From NCBI RefSeq assembly GCF_020217485.1, contig NZ_JAEKMI010000016.1, positions 59,461 through 123,460 on the forward strand: 64,000 bases of DNA, written 5' to 3'. The notes under the pieces are model-generated. The model was not told the DNA's origin. It was given only the letters and a program-made list of their open reading frames with translations, and ran no database searches. The first letter of the stretch is position 1; the number at the start of each line of letters is the position of its first letter. This DNA comes from Mycobacterium sp. WUMAC-067 (GTDB taxonomy: Bacteria; Actinomycetota; Actinomycetes; Mycobacteriales; Mycobacteriaceae). This document shows, piece by piece, positions 33,575 to 42,653 of this stretch. The position numbers were made by a program, and so were the translations under genes.

Positions 33575-36570
33575 GCTGCCTCCTGGCCGGGCGTGGTGTC
33601 GTAGGCGGCGTGGATCCGTGCGTCGGGTTCGTGGGCCACGACGATGGGGGCGGGCCGGCGGAATTCGTCGATGAAGAAGGCCTTGCCGATCCGAGAGCCG
33701 CGATTGGGTCGTTCTGTGCCCTCGTCTTCGTCGTCGAAGTCGGTCGGTTCCCGCATGTCTTCGGGATCCGGGTCGGCTAGGAAGTACTCTTCAAGGTCGT
33801 CGTAGTCGGCCGCGCGCAGGCCGGCCTTTCGCGCGACTTCTTTTGCCAGTTCTTCGTTTTCGAACGGGACGATGAGTTGTTGGGTGATGAACTTGTCGCC
33901 CATCAGGGTGAGGTCGGCTACCGGATCCTGGGTGATGATCAGCAGCCCGGTGTAGTGCTTGCGAGCGCGACGGCTGATGAGGTGCGCGTCAGCGGCACCG
34001 GCGCGGGAGTTGAGCAGGCCTCCGGCTTCTTCGAGGATGATGAGGCCGAAGCGCGACTTGTTGGCGAAGAACGTGGTTCGGGCGAGCCGGACGAGCATGC
34101 CGTAGATGGCCACGGAGGCCTTCTTGCGATCGCTGAGGTCGTTGTACAGGTGGGGTGTGCTCATCTCCTCGGCGTCGGGCAGGTCGAGGCTTTCGGTGAG
34201 CCAAATCGTCAGATCGAGGTTGGCCAGGTCCGGGATGGGCAGGGTGTCGTCGAAGATCGCGCGGGTGAAGTCGTAGGTCGACCACGACTGCAACGCAACC
34301 AGGATCGGGTACAGGTCCTCGGCGAGCTTGACGACCTGCTCGGACCGCGTGTCAGGCCCGGTGGTCGGTGCTTGGATGCTGGCGATGTAGGCCATGAGCG
34401 CCGCGGTGCTGGGAATCTTGAGTTGCCGGCGGGCACGCGCGGTGAGGATGGTGCGCAGCCGTTGCACGGCGACGCTGCGTGAGTCCAGGCCCATCATCGG
34501 GATCATGTAGTCGAGCCAATAGCCGCCGGCGACGCGTTCGGGGAAGATCCGTAGCGGGTCGCAGCCGAAGTTGTTGCCGGCCATATCGATCACGGCTTTG
34601 CGGTCGGTGGGGACGTCGGCGAATGCCTTGGCCCATTCGATGCCGGGGTCGACGATGAACAATTGGGCGCCGCGCTGGTACTCGCCGCGGGCAATGCGTT
34701 TCGAGGCATAGGACTTGCCGTATCCGGGTGCGCCGCTGCACACGAGGCAGGGGTTGTGGTTTCGCCGCGCGGTGCCGGGGAGGTCGATCAGGACGGCGCT
34801 GTTGAGTGCGTTGGATGTGTTGAAGCCCAACAGTGTTCCGTTGGTGTTGCCGACTTGCGATGAGGTGATCGGAACGAACCGGGACCATTTGAGTGCCGTC
34901 GTGCGGTAGCTGAACTGCTCGATGGAGCTCTTGTGGGTGGGGACTCCTGAGTTGAACGCGGCCCAGAGTTTGGCCTGGGCACCGCGATAGTGACGTACCG
35001 AGACCTGACCGGAGGATGCCAGCTGCTCTTTGAGCCGCTTCACGCTGTAGTCGAGGGTTGCGGGGTCTTTGGCGCCGACGGCGATGACGAAGGCGGTCTC
35101 CATCGGTCGTTCGTCACTGTTCGCAGCGAGTAGCCGGTTGTATTCGGCAAGCTGGCGGCCGGTGTCGCGCAGCTCTCGGTCACCATCGCGGGCATCGCGC
35201 CGCTGCTTGAACTGATCGTCCAGGTTCTCCTTGGCGCGGTCGTTGCGGACGAACTCTATTTCGCGGTTGTGGGCGACGAGATTGATAGCGAAGTCGAACT
35301 CGGCACCTGTGTTGAGGTCGTCGAGCGCATCGAGGAACTCCGACCCGGGAAATCGGATACCGGCCTTGGGCATATCGGTGACCGGCAGGATCGCCTGATA
35401 GCTATCGGGATAGAGCCCTTCGGGACTGCTGACGCGCAGCACTTTCTTCCAGGACGGCACGTGCCGCACGCCGACACCCCACAGGGCGATGAGGCCGGCA
35501 GCGGTGAGACCGAACAGTAGTGCGGGGGCGACGATGACAAAGACAGCGGCCAGGACGGCGAGGCCGGCCATCACCGCGGCGGCGGGCAGCATAGGGAGCT
35601 TGCGGCCAGAGTTGTGCAATTGGTCGCCGTCGTCGAACTCGGCCACCGGGAAGCTGCGGGGTGCCTGTCGAGCGGTCCCCTGGCGACGGCGGGGGAGCGG
35701 GTTGGTGAAGGTGCCCCGCCAGGCGGTGCGCCGCCAGAACCAGTCGACCATGTCTTCGGTGACCGGCACCGGCGAGAGCTCCTCCGGCAGCGAGGTGACG
35801 ATGTCGTGGGCCAGGGTGCGGTACGCGGTAAGGGACTCGTCGGAGTCCTTGTCGCGTCCGGCCAGCCAGTCTTTGAGTTTGGTGGCCTGGCCTAAGGGGG
35901 TGTGTCCCTCCCGGCCGGCGTCGACCGGAAACCGCAACCAGTACAGGCGGGTTCGGGGGTTCTTCTGCGCGAGCTGGCCGGCCAGGCCTTGGCAGGTGGC
36001 GATCCATTCGGGCTTGTCGCGATGGCCGTGCAGCATCGCGCGCAGCAGCTGCCGTTGGCTTTGCGGCACCGACATGCTGTAGATCCATGCACCGGCGGGG
36101 ACTTCGCGGGCCAGGTTGCGGTGCCGTTCGGCGACGCCGAGACGGTGCTTGGTCGGTTGCAGGTAGTAGCGCAGCCCGGACACGAGGTAGTTGGCGTAGA
36201 CGCCGTGCTTGGTGAATTCCAGGTGGCCGATGACGTCGTTGGGCGGGGCCAGGATCATGCTGTCTCGACTGGATTCCGCCGCCGGGCGAACGGCGCGCCA
36301 TAGGGTGCGGATCCGAAAGCCGAGACTTGGCCTCCCGTAAGGAATCATCGCCCCAATTCCGGCCGCGAGAAGCGTCAGAAGAAGGAGGACGAAGAACAAG
36401 GTTTGCGCATGTCCGGAGTCCAGAAACAACAGCGGAAGCGCGAGAGTGGCGGTCCCGCCCAGTGCGAGCGGAACCGCCACGCCGATGCGCAGTGACTTGT
36501 TGAACAGCAGATCGGTGTATGTGGGGGTGTCGTGTACCCCTTTGAACACCTGTGCGGATTCGACGGCCAT
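33571..36570 (-). CDS. VirB4-like conjugation ATPase
   Basis: This 999-residue protein has two N-terminal membrane helices, then a large domain with Walker A CSGAPGYGKSYASKR at about residue 610 and Walker B FGLIILEEAGG at about 840. The architecture, with N-terminal helices and a C-terminal RecA-like motor, is that of Gram-positive VirB4/TraC ATPases. It energises the mating channel. It abuts the upstream small membrane gene and overlaps the VirB6-like gene. Confidence 0.9.
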   Translation of the reverse strand: MAVESAQVFKGVHDTPTYTDLLFNKSLRIGVAVPLALGGTATLALPLLFLDSGHAQTLFFVLLLLTLLAAGIGAMIPYGRPSLGFRIRTLWRAVRPAAESSRDSMILAPPNDVIGHLEFTKHGVYANYLVSGLRYYLQPTKHRLGVAERHRNLAREVPAGAWIYSMSVPQSQRQLLRAMLHGHRDKPEWIATCQGLAGQLAQKNPRTRLYWLRFPVDAGREGHTPLGQATKLKDWLAGRDKDSDESLTAYRTLAHDIVTSLPEELSPVPVTEDMVDWFWRRTAWRGTFTNPLPRRRQGTARQAPRSFPVAEFDDGDQLHNSGRKLPMLPAAAVMAGLAVLAAVFVIVAPALLFGLTAAGLIALWGVGVRHVPSWKKVLRVSSPEGLYPDSYQAILPVTDMPKAGIRFPGSEFLDALDDLNTGAEFDFAINLVAHNREIEFVRNDRAKENLDDQFKQRRDARDGDRELRDTGRQLAEYNRLLAANSDERPMETAFVIAVGAKDPATLDYSVKRLKEQLASSGQVSVRHYRGAQAKLWAAFNSGVPTHKSSIEQFSYRTTALKWSRFVPITSSQVGNTNGTLLGFNTSNALNSAVLIDLPGTARRNHNPCLVCSGAPGYGKSYASKRIARGEYQRGAQLFIVDPGIEWAKAFADVPTDRKAVIDMAGNNFGCDPLRIFPERVAGGYWLDYMIPMMGLDSRSVAVQRLRTILTARARRQLKIPSTAALMAYIASIQAPTTGPDTRSEQVVKLAEDLYPILVALQSWSTYDFTRAIFDDTLPIPDLANLDLTIWLTESLDLPDAEEMSTPHLYNDLSDRKKASVAIYGMLVRLARTTFFANKSRFGLIILEEAGGLLNSRAGAADAHLISRRARKHYTGLLIITQDPVADLTLMGDKFITQQLIVPFENEELAKEVARKAGLRAADYDDLEEYFLADPDPEDMREPTDFDDEDEGTERPNRGSRIGKAFFIDEFRRPAPIVVAHEPDARIHAAYDTTPGQEAA

Positions 36571-36900
36571 TTAGCCGAACTGTCCTGTGGTGATGTCGCT
36601 TTGGTCGGTGGTTTTCTTGAGGCTCATATAGATGGCATAGCCAGAACCGACGAACACTGCGACGACGATCGCCAGCATTGCCCACACGACCGTTTCGCCT
36701 TTGCGGCCGCCGAAGAACGCCCCGGTCGCACGAGCTCCGCCGCCGATCAGAATCAGGATGACGAAGACGCCGACGGCGATTGTGTAGAGCTTCCGCGAGC
36801 CGGTCAGCAGATCGGTTGCCGCGAGAATGGTTGTGCTGGTGGATGGTTCGGACATGGCATCAGCGGTGATGGCCATGAGGTGGCCGGTGATGGGGAACAT
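36571..36900 (-). CDS. Small two-helix membrane protein of the T4SS string
   Basis: This 109-residue protein has two hydrophobic helices (about 38-58 and 70-92) joined by a short loop (ARATGAFFGGRKGET). Size, topology and position before virB4 are like VirB2/VirB3-type components, but identity is not certain. GAAAGG precedes its ATG by 7 nt. The stop directly abuts the ATG of the virB4-like gene. Confidence 0.7.
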   Translation of the reverse strand: MFPITGHLMAITADAMSEPSTSTTILAATDLLTGSRKLYTIAVGVFVILILIGGGARATGAFFGGRKGETVVWAMLAIVVAVFVGSGYAIYMSLKKTTDQSDITTGQFG

Positions 36901-36921
36901 TGATTTACCTTTCGTAGTGGT

Positions 36922-37173
36922 TTACTGCTTGGGCAACAGCGATGAAGTACTTGCAGATGCGTGGGCGTCGAGCCCGGCTTCGAAGTCGCTAGCCAGGGCA
37001 ACGACCTGCACCGTCATCACGACGAAGAGCAGGAACATCGAGAACAACAGAAGTGCGCGGGAACGGGCGATGGCGGCCCAGACCGTCGCACCACCAATGA
37101 GCAGATAGATCCACCAGTGGTCGGACAGAGCATCAGCTGCTTGCGACCAGAATCCCGAAGAGATCGTGAACAT
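36922..37173 (-). CDS. Small two-helix membrane protein of the T4SS string
   Basis: This 83-residue protein starts at ATG 37173, which shares one base with the tcpC stop (TAATG). It has two adjacent hydrophobic helices at about residues 20-60 and a Ser-rich tail. No family is recognised; context says conjugation apparatus. Confidence 0.65.
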   Translation of the reverse strand: MFTISSGFWSQAADALSDHWWIYLLIGGATVWAAIARSRALLLFSMFLLFVVMTVQVVALASDFEAGLDAHASASTSSLLPKQ

Positions 37174-38123
37174 TAGGACTGTCCTTTCGTGGGTGCGGGG
37201 ACTACAGGGGTGAGTTCGGCCTGTGACGCGAGTTGTGGGGCGTAGTCGATGCCGGCGACCATCCAGCGGCCGCTGATGACGGTGAGGCTGAGGGCGTAGT
37301 CCTCGCGTCGTGGCGAGAATTGGCGGGTGACGGAGTCGACGGTGGCGAACACGTGGATGGTGGTCCCGTCGGCTGGCATTGCGTCGTCGGGGACAGCGCG
37401 GGTGGACTGAAGTTTCACGATCCGGGGTGCCGGTCCGCCGTCGCGAGCGGAGCGATAGTCGGGAACCGCGACGAGCCCGGATTTCTCGGTGATGTAGCGG
37501 TCCAGGCCACCGGTGTTGGTCAGATAGCTCTCGAAAAACCCCGTCAGCGTGTGGAATACCGGTGACCTGTTCGACAACGTGGTGGGGTAACCCAGCGGCA
37601 GAGTGGCACCGGCACCGGCGCAGTCGGCTTTGCCTGGCCGACTGGTGGCCTGCAGGCCGTAGCTGCTGTAGAGGACAGGGATGCGGTAGCACTTCTCGGC
37701 CGCCGGCGCCGCGGCGTAGGGACGCTCGGACACTGAGACGATGACGCTCCATTGCTGGGCGTAGCCGAGGTCGTCCTCGAGTGTTACCGCGGCTACACCG
37801 GGCGAGCTGATGACGGCGCCGGGGTTTGTCGGCAAGGGTTGCTGCTGATCCTGGTTGGCCCAGCAGGATTGGAGCGATGCGCGTTGGGTGTTGGTGACGG
37901 TCAGCGCTTTCTCGACGCATTGGCGTGCGAAATTGCCGACTAGCTCGGTGCGGTTGACTTCCTTGCGAGCCGGGCCGTGCACGTCGATGGGGTGGTCGAA
38001 GATCCATCCCCAGATCGTGGAGAGCGCGACGATGGAGCAGGACGCGACGGCCGCGATGAAGAATGCGCGGCCGATCCAGCCGCCGGTGGTGTCGATGCGA
38101 CGTTGCCAGGTCTTAGTGGGCAT
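37173..38123 (-). CDS. TcpC/VirB8-like conjugal transfer protein
   Basis: This 316-residue protein starts at ATG 38123 with GGAAGG upstream. One N-terminal membrane helix (about 18-40) is followed by two NTF2-like regions. The first contains the GGLDRYI and LVAVPDYRS segments, and the C-terminal one contains YALSLTVISGRWMVAGID. That layout is the TcpC (conjugative transposon/plasmid) type, a VirB8-like scaffold outside the membrane. Confidence 0.75.
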   Translation of the reverse strand: MPTKTWQRRIDTTGGWIGRAFFIAAVASCSIVALSTIWGWIFDHPIDVHGPARKEVNRTELVGNFARQCVEKALTVTNTQRASLQSCWANQDQQQPLPTNPGAVISSPGVAAVTLEDDLGYAQQWSVIVSVSERPYAAAPAAEKCYRIPVLYSSYGLQATSRPGKADCAGAGATLPLGYPTTLSNRSPVFHTLTGFFESYLTNTGGLDRYITEKSGLVAVPDYRSARDGGPAPRIVKLQSTRAVPDDAMPADGTTIHVFATVDSVTRQFSPRREDYALSLTVISGRWMVAGIDYAPQLASQAELTPVVPAPTKGQS

Positions 38124-38145
38124 TGGTTGTGGCGCCTTCCTTTGG

Positions 38146-39312
38146 TCAGGAGGGAATGGGTTGGTGGCCTTCGACGGTGATCGAGGACACGGCGAATGTG
38201 TTGTCGACTGGGTCGGTTTCGGCCTGGCCTCCCGACATTCCCGGGAAGCCAGGAAGAGGGGCGGTCGATGACTCCGGTGGCGTGCCCAGCGGAGCCCCAA
38301 GAACGTCGTCGAGCAGTCCGCCCGGGCCGGGCGCTGCGGGGCCCTGGTCGGCCGCGGGAGCGTCGGCGGGGGGACGCGAGGTTTCCTGGACGATCATGGT
38401 GATCGTGGAGGCCAGGACACCTTGCCCGGGCATCGCCTGGGGCGCTTCGCCGTGGACGTTTCCTGTGCGCTGAGGAACGACTGTCGGTTTGTTGCCGTGG
38501 TCGGTCAGGATCCATGACACGCGGGACACCACGCGGTGCTGCAGCCACTGGTCGGATCCGGATGCGTCCGTACCCACCCAGCCCGGGGTGATGCGAATGG
38601 CGGTGACGGCCATGGTCCGGCCGAGCTCAATGGTGAGAACCTGGCCGTCGACGCCGCCTCGGACACAGACCCAGGCTTGGGTGGGGTCGCCGCTGGCCAC
38701 GGCTTGAGCTGCAGTGGAACCGGGCAGGCATCCCGGTGCGCTCGCGGTGAAGGGGATGCCTGCGGGTCCTCCGCTGGAACCAGGCGGGGGCGGTGAGGGC
38801 TCAGCCGGTGCGGCCGTGATTTTCGTGACGGCCTCGGACTGCTCACTCTCGACCTCCGGGCCGTTCTTCATGCCGAGCAGAACGCTGGTCACCGCGATCG
38901 TGGTGACGGCTACGAACGCGACGAAGCCGATGGCCAGCGGTTTGTTGAAACGAGGCGCCGACGCTGGGGCGTCTACGGTTTCGGGAGAACCGGCCGTGTC
39001 GTCGCTGCCCCCGGTGTCGTAGATATCGGCGTCGTCGACGAACGGCACAACCTGGTCATCGCTGTCGTTCTCGTCATCGGCAGGTGGGGCGAGCTCGTAG
39101 TTCTCGATGTCCTCGGGGTCGCGTGCCGCTGCGGAGCTTTCGCCGTCGGGATCGTCATAGTCCGGCCCGTCGCTGGGTTCGTAATCCTCTGGGTTGTAGT
39201 CAGATTCGTTGTCGTACCCGGTGTCGTCGGGATCTCGGTCGAGATCGGCAAGCCACTCCTGGGTTGCCGACCATGCCGGTCCGTCGTGCGTGGCGTTGTC
39301 GGGGCGGGTCAT
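38146..39312 (-). CDS. Membrane protein with acidic N-tail and discoidin-like domain
   Basis: This 388-residue protein has about 115 N-terminal residues extremely rich in Asp/Glu and Tyr, a membrane helix at about 125-147 and a Pro-rich linker. A domain at about 185-300 then has a galactose-binding/discoidin-like pattern (AWVCVRGGVDGQVLTIELG, ITPGWVGTD, HRVVSRVSWILTD). It probably lies outside the cell and could contact recipient surface glycans or lipids. The ATG overlaps the upstream stop (ATGA). Confidence 0.65.
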   Translation of the reverse strand: MTRPDNATHDGPAWSATQEWLADLDRDPDDTGYDNESDYNPEDYEPSDGPDYDDPDGESSAAARDPEDIENYELAPPADDENDSDDQVVPFVDDADIYDTGGSDDTAGSPETVDAPASAPRFNKPLAIGFVAFVAVTTIAVTSVLLGMKNGPEVESEQSEAVTKITAAPAEPSPPPPGSSGGPAGIPFTASAPGCLPGSTAAQAVASGDPTQAWVCVRGGVDGQVLTIELGRTMAVTAIRITPGWVGTDASGSDQWLQHRVVSRVSWILTDHGNKPTVVPQRTGNVHGEAPQAMPGQGVLASTITMIVQETSRPPADAPAADQGPAAPGPGGLLDDVLGAPLGTPPESSTAPLPGFPGMSGGQAETDPVDNTFAVSSITVEGHQPIPS

Positions 39313-39599
39313 CGGAGGACCTTTCGGATGTGAGCGTTTGGTGCGGGTTGGGCACCGGCCGGGCGGCCGACCGTGACGGCGGCCGGCCGGTGGCGGCGCG
39401 GGGCCGGCGTCAACGCGGGCAGCGGCGGCCGAGTACCGCGGCGCCGATCGAGCAGCCGGTTGGCAAGGAACGCGGTGATCACGAGTGCGGTTGCCACGCC
39501 GATAGCAAAGATGTGTTCGAGGATGTAGGCGACGGCGGTGGCCAGCATTGCCAGCCAGAACGCGATGGTGCCGATCGCGATGCCGAGAATCGTACGCAT
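39309..39599 (-). CDS. Small membrane protein, first gene of the minus T4SS string
   Basis: This protein has about 96 residues from ATG 39599, with GGAG upstream. Two hydrophobic helices at about residues 4-45 are followed by an Arg/Pro-rich tail. No family was recognised. It heads the coupled string ending with the VirB6-like gene. Confidence 0.6.
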   Translation of the reverse strand: MRTILGIAIGTIAFWLAMLATAVAYILEHIFAIGVATALVITAFLANRLLDRRRGTRPPLPALTPAPRRHRPAAVTVGRPAGAQPAPNAHIRKVLR

Positions 39600-39650
39600 G
39601 GGGTCTCCTAGTGAGTTCACGCTGAGGCTAAGGGGTGGTAATGCAGTTTT

Positions 39651-39664
39651 GCGATAGCTGTCGC
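39651..39664. promoter_or_regulatory. Palindromic operator candidate between the divergent transfer strings
   Basis: GCGATAGCTGTCGC is a near-perfect 14-bp palindrome (one mismatched pair), placed between the divergent starts at 39599 and 39698. The HTH protein at 39698 is the obvious candidate binder. Confidence 0.5.
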
Positions 39665-39697
39665 TAAACGCGATGAGTAATTGCTACGTTCTGCGTT

Positions 39698-40132
39698 GTG
39701 AGAGCAATACCGCAGGACGGACCGGCCCGGCTGATGTTTTTTATCCAGCGCAGACTGGTGCAGTTGGGCTGGACTCGTGATGATCTCTTCGCGCACGGTG
39801 GCCCGTCGCCGTCGACCCTGTACAAGGCGTCCCGGCTCAACCGTGAAATGGATGAGCGGGTCATGCATCGCCTGGAGCTTGCCGTGGGGTGGGAGGAAGA
39901 GTCCTGCAGGATCACCCTTGATGGGGGCGAGCCGACTATTCGACTGTCAGACCAGGTAGAGACCGTGAAAACCCGTGTTGATGCCGCGGTGGCGGTGTCT
40001 GAGAGGGTTGCCGTCGGACGTACCGCAGCAGAGTTGCGTGACTTTCTGATGGGTGTCGCTGAACAGCTGCGCGGGTTCTATCCTGATGATCAAGCACCCC
40101 GCCAGGAGGCCGCTGATGCCGGCGCCCACTGA
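39698..40132 (+). CDS. HTH regulator heading the plus transfer string
   Basis: This 144-residue protein starts at GTG 39698. Residues about 10-70 resemble a Cro/XRE-type HTH (LVQLGWTRDDLFAHGGPSPS, LELAVGW), followed by a helical C-terminal part. It overlaps the next gene. It is likely to control the divergent transfer operons through the palindrome at 39651-39664. Confidence 0.65.
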   Translation: MRAIPQDGPARLMFFIQRRLVQLGWTRDDLFAHGGPSPSTLYKASRLNREMDERVMHRLELAVGWEEESCRITLDGGEPTIRLSDQVETVKTRVDAAVAVSERVAVGRTAAELRDFLMGVAEQLRGFYPDDQAPRQEAADAGAH

Positions 40133-40793
40133 TCGGTTCGACGAGGTCCGCCGAAAGTGGATTGCACGGCATCAACACACGTTCATATTTCAGAAAAGGC
40201 GAGCGGAAATTCTTGCTCGTCAAATTCGCGACCGTGCACAGGAAAATACCGGTGCACGGGTTGATCCTGCCGACGATGACATTATTCATCCGATGTGGGC
40301 GCGGTCCCCGGAAACCATTTATGCAGCGGTGGACTGGGTGATTGTTCTGACCGCCGCGGTGTTCGCACCGATCGGCTGGGCTGTTGGCCGCGGCGTCTAC
40401 TCGTTCACCGTCCAGCTAATCCCGGAGAACCTGAGGTCGTATCCGATCGCGGCGTTCATGTGGAGTGCGGTGGCGGTCGGTCTTCCATTGCCGGTCATCT
40501 ACTGGCTGGTCTATTCCGGGAGCGGAACCTTCGCCTCGACGGTGGTTGTGCCATGGATTGTCGCCCAAGTTCCGGCCGCGCTGCTGGCGGCCGGCGTGTA
40601 CGGAATCTTGGAGGGCTGGCTGGCTGTTGACGGTTCGCGCGACTGGTGGCCGATGCGGCCACCCCAGGAGCACGACGAAGCTGACTTCGGTTTCCACGCG
40701 GAGATCGAAATGTTGCCGAGCGTGTTTCGCACCCGTTCGCGCCAACCGGTAGGGGAGCGCACTCCGATCAAGCGAGATCGCGATGGCCTATAA
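40116..40793 (+). CDS. Multi-pass membrane protein preceding the coupling protein
   Basis: This 225-residue protein starts at ATG 40116 with GGAGG upstream. A charged cytoplasmic N-terminus is followed by four hydrophobic helices (about 70-170) and a C-terminal cytoplasmic tail. It overlaps the coupling protein gene by 11 bp. In TcpA/TraG systems the membrane part can be encoded separately; since the downstream VirD4 lacks membrane helices, this protein may supply its anchor (inference). Confidence 0.65.
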   Translation: MPAPTDRFDEVRRKWIARHQHTFIFQKRRAEILARQIRDRAQENTGARVDPADDDIIHPMWARSPETIYAAVDWVIVLTAAVFAPIGWAVGRGVYSFTVQLIPENLRSYPIAAFMWSAVAVGLPLPVIYWLVYSGSGTFASTVVVPWIVAQVPAALLAAGVYGILEGWLAVDGSRDWWPMRPPQEHDEADFGFHAEIEMLPSVFRTRSRQPVGERTPIKRDRDGL

Positions 40794-42198
40794 ACCGCCG
40801 CCGACGCCGTATTGCGGGTTCTTGTACGACGAGGAGACCAACCGCCGTACGGTCGCGGAATCAGCTGCTCACGTGCTGGTCTCAGCGCCGACCGAGACCG
40901 GCAAAACGCGTCGGATCTTGGCTCCGGCCGCCGTCTTGTGGACGGGGCCTGCGGTTGTAGTGAGTCCGAAAGACGATCTGATGCAGCTGGTCATGCAGCG
41001 GCGTTACGGTCCGAGCGCGTTGATCGACTTTCGTCCCGACTACGACGCCGCCTATCCCGACATCGACCTGCTGTCGTTCGATCCGACCAAGCTCATCGGC
41101 ACACCGGATCAGGCCGTGACGATCGCGAACACGATGATGCAGATGTCGGCGGTGGGCATGGGTTCGGGCGCAGACCAGGTCAGCGATGCGGGGATCTGGG
41201 AGTCGAATACTGAGACTCCGCTGGCGGCGATGCTGTACGCCGCGTCACCGCGTGGAAACAAGGCGGGGATCGGGTGGGTTCTGCTGGCTGTCAACAACAC
41301 TCGATTGACTAAGCAGGGACAGCAGAAGTCGACCGATCCTGGCTGGGAGCATGCCGCCGACATCGTGGCCGATATTCCGCTGTTCAGGGATGCGCTGATG
41401 GCGACGTTGGTGATGGATCCCAAGCAGCGCGACAGCATCGCGTTGACGATGCGAAAGTCGGTGACGCCGTGGATGCGTCTGCAACTGCGCGGGAATCTCC
41501 CTCCGGCGTTCGATGAGTCGATCCTGGAGGATCCGACGTCCACGCTGTATGTCCTCACGCCGGCTGAAGGCTCGATCGCCGGCGCCGCGGTGACATTGAT
41601 TGACCACCTCGTGCGGGTGTGTCGCGCCAAGACGTCGCGCAAGGAGATGCGGCACCGAATGCTGATCGTGATCGACGAGGCTGCCAATACCGCTCCGATG
41701 CCGGCTCTTCGCCGCTACATCAGTGAGGGCCGAGGGCTCGGCGCGAATCTCGTGCTGGCTGTGCAGGCCAGCTCCCAGTTGGAAACGGTGTACGGCACCG
41801 CCTATATGAAGGAGCTCCGCGACACTTTCCCGTCGGCGTTGATCATGTTCGGCGCACCGGAGATGGAGATCTTGCAGCGGGCCGAGGAATGGGAAGGGCA
41901 GACCACTCGGCGCCAGGAGACATTCGATCAGGTCTCCGGCCACAAAACGCTGTCCTCGCATCTGGGCAGCACACTGGAGTACCGCCGACTGCTCCCGCCA
42001 AACACCGAACATGCCCGACTGGTACGCAAGGGGACAGCCGGCGTGGTGACCGAGATCCCGGAATGGTCGAAGTTTCTCGCGATCTATGACCGAGCGATCA
42101 AGAGCGTCCTGGACGAGCCGGAGTCGCGGCCGCGGGACAGTTTCTGGAATCGACTTGCTGAACGTCATCTACATGCCGTGGCGCGAAGTGAAGCATGA
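40783..42198 (+). CDS. VirD4/TraG-like type IV coupling protein
   Basis: This 471-residue protein has Walker A APTETGKTRR at about residue 36 and Walker B MLIVIDEAAN at about residue 290, followed by the TraG motif LVLAVQASSQLETVYG. It lacks N-terminal membrane helices, unlike classical VirD4. It would bring the relaxase-DNA complex to the channel. Confidence 0.9.
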   Translation: MAYKPPPTPYCGFLYDEETNRRTVAESAAHVLVSAPTETGKTRRILAPAAVLWTGPAVVVSPKDDLMQLVMQRRYGPSALIDFRPDYDAAYPDIDLLSFDPTKLIGTPDQAVTIANTMMQMSAVGMGSGADQVSDAGIWESNTETPLAAMLYAASPRGNKAGIGWVLLAVNNTRLTKQGQQKSTDPGWEHAADIVADIPLFRDALMATLVMDPKQRDSIALTMRKSVTPWMRLQLRGNLPPAFDESILEDPTSTLYVLTPAEGSIAGAAVTLIDHLVRVCRAKTSRKEMRHRMLIVIDEAANTAPMPALRRYISEGRGLGANLVLAVQASSQLETVYGTAYMKELRDTFPSALIMFGAPEMEILQRAEEWEGQTTRRQETFDQVSGHKTLSSHLGSTLEYRRLLPPNTEHARLVRKGTAGVVTEIPEWSKFLAIYDRAIKSVLDEPESRPRDSFWNRLAERHLHAVARSEA

Positions 42199-42479
42199 TG
42201 GGCGGCCAAACGCTGAATGCCCGGCAGGCTGCGATTCTCGACGTCGTGCACTCGACCCCGGGGTCTCTGAGCACGACCGAGGTCCGCGAGCAGGTCAACA
42301 CGATGGCCGGTGTAGTGCTGGTGGCCGAGCAGGTCTACCGGGCCCTGCTGACATTGGAACGGCTCGGCCTGGTCGAGCGGGTTCGGGTTGAGGGATCAGT
42401 CCGAACGCATTGGGAGCGGGCTGGAGCCGTCGGCATCGCTCCTCAAGAAACCAGCCGAAAGACAAGGGAGACTGCATGA
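42195..42479 (+). CDS. Winged-helix DNA-binding protein
   Basis: This 94-residue protein starts at ATG 42195, overlapping the coupling-protein stop. It has a winged helix: LNARQAAILDVVHSTPGSLS, then VYRALLTLERLGLVERVRVE. It is small and probably regulates transfer or replication genes. It overlaps the next tiny gene by 4 bp. Confidence 0.7.
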   Translation: MMGGQTLNARQAAILDVVHSTPGSLSTTEVREQVNTMAGVVLVAEQVYRALLTLERLGLVERVRVEGSVRTHWERAGAVGIAPQETSRKTRETA

Positions 42480-42619
42480 TGGCGACAAAGAATGCCCGAA
42501 AAGGACCGTGGCTCAGCGGTTTACTGGCTGCGCTGCTCGGCGCGGTGTGGATGATCGGCCAGGTCGCCGCCGGAATCGTGGGACTGATCGCGAACCTTTT
42601 GTCCGCACCGGTCATCTGA
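42476..42619 (+). CDS. 47-residue single-helix membrane protein
   Basis: The ATG at 42476 has AGGGAG upstream and overlaps the preceding stop (ATGA). It has a basic N-terminus and a hydrophobic Gly/Ala-rich stretch covering about residues 14-45. It is the kind of tiny membrane protein seen in conjugation operons; role unknown. Confidence 0.6.
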   Translation: MMATKNARKGPWLSGLLAALLGAVWMIGQVAAGIVGLIANLLSAPVI

Positions 42620-42653
42620 CGACCTGCCCTCAACAAGAACAGGAGCGCTGGCC

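Noticed and set aside
35402..36685. 427-residue minus-strand frame
   Set aside because: It overlaps the VirB4-like gene in another frame and is Arg/Pro-rich; the VirB4 frame has membrane helices and conserved domains.
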